Shown: positions 44,651 through 55,300 of the stretch, in pieces | Position numbering within the stretch: the first letter of the stretch is position 1 | How the letters are laid out: each line of letters begins with the position of its first letter | Source: Catonia carolina | Lineage: Eukaryota; Arthropoda; Insecta; Hemiptera; Achilidae | Assembly (NCBI GenBank): GCA_035578175.1 | Contig: JAQMRL010000008.1 | Coordinates: 87,028,541 to 87,092,540, forward strand | DNA length: 64,000 bases | Direction: 5' to 3' | Translations under genes and position numbers: made by a program | The notes under the pieces: model-generated | Told to the model about the DNA's origin: nothing | What the model saw: only the letters and a program-made list of their open reading frames with translations | Database searches by the model: none

Positions 44651-45010
44651 TTTTATGGTTTTACAAACAAAATGCTGTACATACACTATAAACCGTTATA
44701 TTCAATTATAAGTGTAATAACAATTTGTCACATAATATAAATATTTTAGATAATAAAGTAAACATTTTTAATTGTAAACATAATTTTTTCAAACTCATAA
44801 GTATAATATAGCCTACAATAAGATAAATTTTTATTTTCATAGTGCGAGTTAATGTTTTTAACACTGTCGGTAACAGCATTCCGGCCATATATGCAATGGT
44901 ATCTCCTGACTGTTGGAGAAAGTGTAGCACCATTTTTTTCGTACCTGATGGATTGTATTCTTTGTACTTAATTAACAACTTATTATATGCATCTTCTCGT
45001 TGGAATGTAT

Positions 45011-45597
45011 AGTCGCCAACTGCTCCACTTATGTCGTCGCCTACAGACTGTCCCTGAGCCTGCCATGGAGAGCGCTTCCAACATGCAGCAAGCAGTGCTC
45101 CCCCTCCAACTTGAAGTGGACTCCCCAGCAGGGTATATAAACAGGAACACTAAAAGAAGAGGAAGCCCAGTCCAGCAGAGACAAGACTGGACGCAGCCAT
45201 CCCTGGCAATCTCTACTGGTGGCGAGTGCCTCATTCCCGCCCCGGTCAGCCGAAAAAAGCCCGTGCGTGCCGGCAGGTACCACGGTGAAGAGCAAGTCCG
45301 GTGCAGGCCCAGAGGAAACCACCTCGGCTGTGCTATCGGGCGATGGCGTACACCAAATCAACACTGCGGGGCTCTGGGGGCCACGCTGCTGTGGGGACCC
45401 AACTGCCGCTGAGGAAAGGCTAGGCCTGAACCCAGTAGCCAAGCTGTCACCTTTTAAACACCGCGCTGCACACACCGGCTCGACGCATACGGCCACCACC
45501 AACAGCAACACAGTTTTCAGAAGAAACTGCCCTTTTCAGGGCCAACCATCCTGCAAGGTGAGGCTTGGCCACATACCATTGGCCCCAGTCGGCGACA
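45011..45597 (+). mobile_element. Solo-LTR-like insert with 4-bp target duplication
   Basis: 587 bp, with GTAT at 45007-45010 and 45598-45601. Ends are AGTCGCCAACTG and CAGTCGGCGACA, so AGTCGCC is inverted as TGTCGCC. The segment is GC-rich (visibly over half G+C) against about 30% outside. It carries a TATA box (GGGTATATAAACAGG near 45132) in plus orientation. A 4-bp duplication, short inverted ends and an internal TATA box fit a solo LTR of the Gypsy superfamily. No retroviral-type coding sequence is present. The long overlapping open frames here are GC-driven and cross its edges. Confidence 0.68.
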
Positions 45598-46391
45598 GTA
45601 TTATAGTAACTTGAGTCCTTCTTATTCCACAGATACAGAAAACTGTGATATAATTTAATGAAATCAGTCACAAATTCGTTATTTGACGATATCAGGTTAC
45701 GACAGAAATGAGAAATAAACTGAAGCTTCTGTACAGATGGCTGAACTGAAAATGGGCAACTGACAACTGGCTCGATGGTTTCCCCATCGAGCCAGCTTTC
45801 AGTTTCAGTTCAAACATTCAGTTTTAATGTTTACACTTCAGTTTCAACCGACATTTCATCTTAAATTTAAACTGATATGAGAACTGAACTGACTGTGTAA
45901 AAGGGGCCTTATAGTGGTGATGGTATGGGGGGGGGGCGTGTCCTCCGTGTTCAAAGAGGGCACAGTGCCTGAAAGGTTGAGAACCACTGCTCTAATTAAT
46001 TAATAATTTCTAAACTACAGTAGTAAATAAAAATTATTTATTCTACTACAAATGATTATTTTTACAGTTTCTATTTTCAAAAAATGAACATTTTTAAATT
46101 ACAATATTTTATTTTTTAAATTAGAAAGAGTACTTATCTAACTACCTAGCATCTACATTTACGTATTAATTACATAAATGTAAACAGTAATATTTTGCAA
46201 GAGATTATTAAAATTATCTTTTATTTTAAAACTTAAAGATAAGTTTTATTTGGAATTTGTTCAGGTAAAATAAATTGTAAATGCATTTTTTTTATTCTGT
46301 TTGTTTAACTTAGTTTTTTTATGGTAGTAGTTAATTTATGACTAATAATATAATAATGTTAGTGATCAGATTTGTTTGGAAAGATTGTTCT

Positions 46392-49300
46392 TCAATTTGA
46401 GGATCTATAATTTATTATGTCATCCAGGGATGCAGATCGATAAATAGGGCGTCCTTTACTGTTCATTATTGGTCCATTGTTGGGAATTGCATTTATTTCA
46501 CTTACAAATTCTCTGCAACAAAAAATTTATTTTAATTGTTGGGGAATTAAATCGTGCAAAACTCATCCAGAAAAGTTACTGTTTGGACTTTCGAAAAAAT
46601 GTAACAAATATTTTAAATTATTTTATGTACAAATGGAAAGATGTACATATAAAAAATTCTTAATTACAAACCTACAAAAACCAACTTTTACTGTAAATAA
46701 TATTTATATTTGGTGGAAGGAAGACGGAGAGAAGAACACAGATGGCAGAAATGAAATTCAAGATGATGGTGCTAAAGAAAGATAAGAAGAGACAAGAGTG
46801 AGAAATTATGTAATTAGGGATCAGTTGGGGATGGGCAGCCTAATAAGGTTGTCTATCCCCAGGATGACAACCTGATAAGTTGGACAGAATGAGAGCTACA
46901 ATGGTTTGGGCTTGTCAGTAGGATGGAGGAGGGTAGACTGCCTAAAAGGATGCTGTTCTTGGAGGTGGAGGGAAAATACCATGGAGCAGACCAAGAGGGA
47001 ATTGGAGGGTTCAGTTATGGATGAATTTGAAAAACGATATGTTACCAAGAGAAAAATTGGGGCTAGATGCTTCAATGATAGAGAGAGTTGGAAAGGCGTT
47101 TTGTTGCGCCATACCGAAGCAAACTTGGAAGAGGAATAAAGAGGATTATGATGATTGGAAGTTATTCTTTCAGATTTCAGTTTATTTAATAATTTAATGA
47201 GTGTATGATTTTAAAGCATCAGTCATTGACACTTATTGTATTGTAATTTTACTTGTACTGTGTAACTAGATAGAAGAAGAGAACATCGACCCTAGGTTAG
47301 GTCAATTTTTTCCACCTCATAAAATGTGTAATTGTTAGAAAAGATATTTATAAATGATACTGTAACAACTGGCCCAGCAATTTATCCTCACCCTGTGTCA
47401 ACTGAGGTTCCTAAACTTTGACAGATTAGTTTTTTATGTATTCATCAAAAAAATTTAAATGGCACAGATTTGAATTTACCCGCTTTGTAGAATTTGGCCT
47501 TCTGCAACTTGAAATTCTCTCCTCTTCATGGCCTTACCTCTTAGGCTTCGGCCAGACAGAATCCTTTCCGTCACTTGCAGTACGTTATTAGCGTTTTTAC
47601 CGACTTGGTGTCTTATCCAACATATTGGGCATGGCCTTATAGAATACATTGTCGTGTTAGTGGCAAAGTTGCAAATCTGCATTTTAGGGAAATTTCGTCT
47701 TCTGATCAATGCACGTTGTGACTAAGTTGCGAAACTACATCTATCATCGTTACTAAGCAATATGAATTTGTGTTTTTGCATCTACCTGAAAAATTGGATA
47801 AGAAATTAGAAAGTGGTAAAAATGCGAAAGTTGAGTCAGGAAGGTGTTTTTTTCCTGTACTGAAAAATTACCATTTTGCAGTTTCACAACTTTGCCACCA
47901 ATGCAACGACATATGCCTTTTTTTCAGTTCATACCATGGTGTCAAAGAAACGACTATATCATGTTATTTCTCGTTGAAAGTATGGAACTTAATTTAAATT
48001 TCTGTGGTGAAAGATTGTGGGAACAAGAAATAAACAAGGAAACGAAAGGAGTTTGGAGAATTCCATACGTTATTTCCAAAACTATTATGTCATAAAGATA
48101 AATTTTTTAAACGTACAGTCATCTGTTCCCAATTCTCTTCCCAAATCTTATATAATGTGTATTTTATGTTTATTTTTGTAGTCTGTTAAATATAACCCAA
48201 AGAGGAGGATGTTTATATAGAAGAATAAGAAGAATGATTTCTTTAGAGACTTCCATGTTCATAAATTTACTCGTGTATTGAAACAAACTGTTCTAAATAG
48301 AGACGCAGGAAGTCATGACGGATGTGACTGATAAGATGCATCTGTGGTGGCCAAACTCACTCTATTTTGAAGAATTTTTATAGTCCCAAATAACACATAT
48401 GATGGTCTGCACTGATTGCTGGTTATGACGGATTCTGTCTGACCAAACCCTTAGGGACTTTTGGGGTCTGCGTCTCTTCCACTTTCTCACTCATTGCGGG
48501 AAGACTTTATGGGTGTGTCAATGTGTATATATATATATATATATATTACAGTAAAATCTCAGTAGTCCGGCCTGTTCGGGACTGAGAGGGTGCCGGATTA
48601 CTGGATGTCTTGGAATTTTGGAACTATAAATTATAAATTTAAACAAAAAATGAATGTGCATTGATTTCTTTGTGATTTTAAATTAAATTAACTAATTAAA
48701 AAAGGTTTGCTGAGTACTTGTGTAGTCATTGTACTAAACATAATTATCGGCTATTGACATCGCGTAGTGCGGTGTGGGGGTGCTCGTGTTCTGAGAATTA
48801 CGTTTCGTTGTCATTTCAGCATGAAGTATAGAGTATGACCCAGTAGTTCTGGGGTTTGGAAAAAAGGCCAAAAATTATTCCATTTAACAATAATTATGGT
48901 CTGGTTATTCATTTCTTTAATCAAATTCTAAACATACATGTTATATTATCCACCGTAATTAGGTCGAGTTGATTTCCCTAATTCAATTTAAATCTTTTAC
49001 CAAAATATGTTCTGGGTGAAGTTTCATACTTTTAGGCCTAATATTTTAAGGGCCGGATTACTGGAGGTGCCGGACTACCGAGATTCTACTGTATATGTAA
49101 CTGTAACATCAATTTTGAAAATCATTCAACAGCAGTTATTGAAGCTGACCTAAAAATACCTGTATATACAATACTTGGTTGTAACATCATTCCCAAAAGC
49201 AGATAAGTGAAAATGAACAGACTCTGTTTTACATTAGTGATGTAATATTTAGCCGCAGGACAAGCACACCTATGTTCTCTTCGCTATGCTTTCCACTTGG

Positions 49301-52300
49301 ACGCTCTATCAGTTACCTGCAATATCCATCTGATTCAGTCCACTTCTATCACATGTTCATACCATATCAGTCTTTTTTTCTTAATGTAACTCAAAATATC
49401 GCTGTCCACCCCTATTGTTTTTCTTATTTCCCTGATTGTGATTCATTCCATTATCATCAACCTACAGTATCATCTCTAGAACTCCATGTCAGTCCCACTT
49501 ATTTCACCTTTATTTATCTCATTTACCACCCAGCTGTTAGCCACGTTAATCATGCTCTGCATATAATTGTGTTCAATATTCTTATTTTTGTGATTTGTTT
49601 TTCCCATAATACTGAATTAAATTGCCTTATTGATTTTTTGGGTTGCTTTAATTCAATCTCTGTGTTCCCATTCTTGGAGAGATTCAAAAATTGGTACCAT
49701 AAATATATTATCGTAATCATAAAACTTATGAACTTCATTTTAACACCTGTCTTTTTAAGACCCATTGCCTATTGACATAAACTTAAAAAATAATAAATTA
49801 ATAGAATTACCTAATATTTGAAGTGGATTTAATGACTTTTAAATATTTAAAATCTTCTTCATTTGGTCTCTGTACAGATTCTAATAGATCTTCTAATTTA
49901 TTAATAACTTCTGTTAAACCTGCTTCTAACTGAGGATCACTTGAAAATGAGACAAGACCAGGTTCACATCCCGGTGCTCCTAAAATTGTAATTATCAATG
50001 ATAGTTTATTTGAGAAAATTATACAATAATAATTATTTCACGTTCTTATTGTTGTGTAATGGTGATTTATAATGGCAGAGCAAGTAGTTGAAGATTATGA
50101 GAATCATTGAATATGTATCTTATAATCGAAATCACGGAAATGTGAGCTTTCCTGTGATTGTGAGGCTGTCAGAATGGTCATTTTACCTAATTTATTACAT
50201 TAGTTAAAGTTGTTTACCCAGGCTGAATTGCAACTCTGGTCGATCTTAGTTGTCATCTCTTTAATTATAATTAAATACACAACTAATAATTATTAGTCAT
50301 GTATACAAGAAAAGCCTAATTGTATAAATATTCTTTTGTTGATACTTTCCCGTTAAATACTGCAATTTTCCTTGTACAGTTCTTCTCGACCTCGTAACCT
50401 ATATTGTTTGTCTACTTTCTTTGGACCAATTATCTTGGCGGAGGATCTTTCTCTCGAATTTCTCTGCTTCTCTTAGACCACCCGTCCCGATCATTCTAAG
50501 ATACTCGCATACAGACACACAGGTTTTGTCACAGTAATATAATGTCTAATCTTAGATTTTCTTGAGAGTACTTTCTTTTTTACAAGTGGTGAGTTCTTCA
50601 GAATGCACCGGCCACCTTTCCTCGTCTGTTGTTGTTTGCTTCCTTTTCGCGAATCTTCGGTTGTATCATCTCCCCGAAGTACTTAAAGCTATCAATTTTC
50701 CCAATATATTGTCTTAAGTGATGCTGGGCTGTTTTCTCAAACGAAATCTGTAGTTCTGCTTTTTCTGCTTGTTTTTTTACCATGTTGATTTGTTCTATTG
50801 CTGTTTCCGTGTTCCTAGAAACTAAATATTTAATAAATAATAAATTCTTAATAAATGCAGGTGTATTAATGCTAACATATTAATAGAAAAATACTCTTAT
50901 TACTTTACTTGTAGTAATCAATAATTAGAAATAACATTACAATTGGAAATACTGTATTCAAAAAAATTACGAATTACTTATGTATGTATTTAATTGTAGT
51001 GTCAGTGATAGTGACAAACGATGTTTTTTGACTGTAGTAGTATAGGTACTGAAGTAAAACACCTTTTGCGTATGGATGGGCTGTGAGGAAGGGAAGTGAA
51101 ATATTTGCAGTGCTGCCAACCTCAACAGTGAGACACTATTCGACATTTCACTACCGTGCAGTTTCTACATACATTTTGTAAGCTATGGTTTATTCAGAGA
51201 AAATTTTTTCTTCATAAACCTTTTAAGAAATAAATGTGACCTGTAATATTGCCTATAGCTTAATTAATTACATGGCTAGAAATGTTTGATTTACTGTAAA
51301 TTACGAATGAATCGCCTTCTTTACTATTGCTTTCACTGGCGTTTTCATTATTAGTCTCTCTAGTATCTACCTAACCGTTTTCTTTTTTTACCTGGTGTCC
51401 ACAAAACTGTTGAAGAAAAGCTTCTTCACGTCCTTAATTTCCTTCTTTATTTTTCGAATTGTGTAAAGAGAGAAACATCACAGTAGTTAGCTGCTCGTTC
51501 ACGGCTTTTGTTAAGAGGCATGGATAGGCATTTTTGTTTAGCTTCAACTTCACAATATTTTATTACATTGCATATTAGATTTTGTTCAGCACTGTAAATA
51601 GTCTGCCCACGTTTTCAAGAAACTAACATTTCTGTTTACGGTAACAAACAGTTATATTTGTACAGTTAACCTACAAAAGGTTCCGCGATATACTGTATTT
51701 GTGCTCTGGGTATAGGATAAATTGTTGTTTGTAATACTGAAATTAAAGCAGTCACGCATCCGCACTGGTGCTTTTCCCTCTTTACCTCTCATTGCAAACT
51801 TGTGACTCTAGTAACTATATGAGAGATGTAATACCCCCAGCCATCAAGTGCACTCTGCATTCTCATAACTCCTTCATAAGGAACTAATCCTTACAAAGAC
51901 ATAATTACCAACGTTGAACTACACGTGTTAGTATCATGTTGATAACCAAGTGATATCAAGCTGATCAAATGGATTTGAACATTTAAAGTTTTCTAAAAAT
52001 TTATAATAAAAATCAGAAAAATTTTAATTTCAGTGCGTCAAGATTACAGTATACTGTGATATTCATTCTGTGCTGATAGGTTAAAGAGGTAATCAGTAAG
52101 AATTAGTTTTAAACTGACTTTGGAAACCAGAATTGGTTTCTGGAAATCAGTTTATTTTTGTCCACAAGAAATACTTTGATAAATAGATGAAATTTTACCT
52201 TGAGCATTAACTAGGTTAATTTTGATACTATTTAAACAAAATATATTTTCAATAATCTGTTGGAATTACTGTAGTCTAAAACTCACTGTTGGAAACTGGA

Positions 52301-55300
52301 ATTGGTTTCTAGCAATCAGTCTATTTTTATCAACAAAAAATAATATAAATAGATTAAATTTTACCTTGAGTGTCTTGAACTACTTCATAGCGAATAAGTG
52401 CTTCTTTTAGTGGTCTATATAAACAATAGTCTGGTAGTTGTAATTGTTCATCAATCGTTGCTCTGTCTTTGGCTGGGAGTAATGACCATCCTAGAAAAAG
52501 TTCTTTTAAACGAGCTACTGTAAATACAAAAAATCAACTTGCTTGTCATTGAAACTAAGAATTTATAATATGGTTCAGTCATAAATTTTTCTAATGTAAA
52601 ATAGATATTTTCATATTAAATGATGAAATAATGTTATATATATTTTTTTTTGTCATCAGTCTCAACTGATTTGATGCAGTTCTCCAAGCTGTTTTATCTT
52701 GCACAAGTCATTTCATATCTCTATACCTGCAATACCCTACATCTTTTGTAATTTGCTTTATATATTCTAACCTTTGCCTCCCCCTACAATTCACTCCCTC
52801 AATATTACCCTCCATTATTGCTAGCCCATTACCCGGATATCTTAAGATATGCCCCACTAGCCTATTCCTTCTTCTGGTAAGATGTTTCCATATACTTCTT
52901 CTTTTATCCACTTGTTTAAGAACCTCTAAATTACTTATTTTGTTCACCTACCTAATCTTAAGCATTTTCTTAAAACACCACATTACAAAAACTTCTATCC
53001 TCTTCCTTTCTACAGGCCCTGTCAACGATGTTTCAATCCCACATAATGCTGCACTCCAAACACAGTGTTTTAAGATATTTTTCCTAATCTGTAAATCAAT
53101 GTTTGTTGTCAGTAAGCTGTTTTTCATTTCAAAGGCTTTTCTAGCTTGAGCAATCCTACTTTTGATATCGTTTGTGCTTCTACCATCCTTTGTTATTTTA
53201 TTCTCAAAATAGCAGAATTTCTGAACTTCCTGTATGTTATATTATCTAAAAAAACAAATCATTACAAACTTGAATGAAGGAAAGGAAAATGTATCAGGCA
53301 TATTATGAGACAATGAGTTTATTAAAAAGATTTTAGATGGTAAGTTGGTGGTAAAGAGAGGAAAAGGATGCTAAGAGACCAGAACTTAAAATTTTGTACT
53401 TGTTTTAAATGATGATGACATGATATATGATTTCTATGGCCTTGAGTTGTGCTTAGTTAATGATATAATTATGAGGTGATATACAGATGAAAAAATACCA
53501 GATCTGACCAGGAATTGAACCTGGAATCCTGGCTTAAAAGCCAGATGTGCGGACCACTACACCAACCATATATGTGTTGTAAAAGATGTGTACTGTCTGT
53601 CTACAACTTGATGGCCTGCCACAGAGAGGAGGAGAATTTGCCCGCTACTAGCCTTCTCAATAATATTTCATTATATACTACTACTAACTAGTAGATTGTA
53701 CATAATGAAGTGTTATTGAGAAGGCTAGTAGCGGGCCGATTCTGCTCCTCTCTGCGGGAGGCCATCAAGTTATAGACAGACAGTAATTCAATAAGTATGT
53801 AGGCATGAAAAGAATATTTACTGAAAGTACAAGTGTGTATAACGAAAGTAGGGCCTTCACAGAGAGATATAGATACTGAAGTTACGAGATTGCCTTTTGC
53901 GTATGTATGGGCTGTGAGGAAGGGAAGTGAAATATTTGCAGTGCTGCCAACCTCAACAGTGAGACACTACTCGTACATTTTACTACCGTGCAGTTTCTAC
54001 GTACATTTTGTAAGCTGTAATTTATTCCGAGAAAATTTTTTCTTCATAAACTTTACGTATAAGGAATAAATATGACTATATATTAATAGAATATTGCCTA
54101 TAGCTTAATTACAGGACTAGAAATGTTTCATTTACTGTAATTACGAATGAATCGCCTTCTTTACTATTGCTTTCACCGGCGTTTTCATTATCAGTCTCAC
54201 TAGTATCTACCTAACAGTTTTCTTTTTATACCAGGTGTCAACAAAACCATTAAAAAAAAGCTTCTTCATGTCCTTAATTTCCTTCTTTATTCTTCGAATT
54301 GTGGAAAGAGAAACATCACAGTAGTTAGCCGCTCGCTCACGGCTTTTGTTAAGAGGCACGGATAGGCATTTTTGTTTAGCTTCAACTTCATAACATTTTA
54401 TTACATTGCATATTAGATTTCATTCTGCACTGAATAGTTCAACCACGTTTTCAAGAAACCGACATTTCTGTTTACGGTTACAAACAGTTATATTCGTATA
54501 GTTAACCTACAAAAGGTTCCATGATATACTGTATATGCTCTGGGTATAGTTTAAGTTATGTTTGTCGTACTGAAATTTAAAGCAGCTGTGCATGCGCACT
54601 GATACTTTACCCCTCATTGCAAACAAGGGCAAACTCGTGACTCAAGTGACTACACCTTTATTTTTTTTTTTTTAGTTTTTTTGAAGTTGTATCAATAGCT
54701 CAGTTATTAGCGACTATGGTGGGTTGTGTATCAGTGGGTTTTAACTTGTGAAAATTTTCAGACTCTACCCGGAATCTCCACGTTGTATGCTAGTGCACTA
54801 CCACTATGCTTACTAAGGTACCACTATTAGATTAATTACAAACGTTTCAGTAAATAAGTAAAGTTGTATCACAATTCAACTACTCCTGATTTTGGTAAAT
54901 TATGAAGATCATTCTGAGGAAGAATGAGAAAGACTTAGTTCGCACTCATTTTGATGGAAGTTTTTGGTGTACAATGAAAAAAATCTGGTGTGAAACACTC
55001 ACACAACTTTCTCTTGCCAATGCAAATAATTAATAATAAACCTAACATTATTAATAAAATATTAAAAATAAACAAAAACTAACCTCAAAAACATAACCTT
55101 ATTTTAATCATGAGTGAATGACACAAAATGAAAATCAAACTCGATTTGGCTTAAAAAAAACCGAAAATCACACTTTCACGCTAAACTAGGCTCTGTAGAG
55201 AAAAATTCTCTAAATAAAAGTTGTAGATCTCTTAATTTTCTATAAATTTTATTATAAACACTTTTGTCGTAAAGTGCATACTAAGGCCGAAATCTTAAAA

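Larger units (their letters stand above)
44143..45908 (-). mobile_element. Harbinger-type element with MADF-domain gene remnant, inside the hAT element
   Basis: Inverted ends GCCCCCTTTTACACGG and, reversed, GGCCCCTTTTACACAG. Flanks are TAA and TTA, the T-W-A type of 3-bp duplication with one change. The minus strand encodes an MADF (Myb/SANT-like) domain: FVTDFIKLYHSFLYLWNKKD before the LTR-like insert at 45011-45597, and FQREDAYNKLLIKYKEYNP after it. The right end is homologous to the left end of 9924-11244. Confidence 0.75.
43742..45989. mobile_element. hAT-type non-autonomous element, host of a nested stack
   Basis: Ends are CAGTGGTTCTTAACCTGGGG and, reversed from the right, CAGTGGTTCTCAACC. 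These are classic hAT ends. The flanking 8-mers are CTGTAATT (43734-43741) and CTCTAATT (45990-45997), 7 of 8 identical, as expected for an 8-bp hAT target duplication. There is no hAT transposase. Removing the inserted SINE (43900-44033) and Harbinger element (44143-45908) leaves only about 350 bp of hAT sequence. Confidence 0.82.

Noticed and set aside
44987..45614. Several long overlapping open frames on both strands
   Set aside because: They arise from the high GC of the LTR-like insert, cross its edges into the Harbinger element, and have no domain.
47476..47709. Minus-strand frame reading RRNFPKMQICNFATNTTM
   Set aside because: It crosses the left edge and TTA duplication of the Harbinger MITE at 47544, so it cannot be one gene.
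49272..49775. 167-codon open frame, plus strand
   Set aside because: It is hydrophobic and low in complexity, and reads the antisense of a decayed LINE fragment. No splice or start context.
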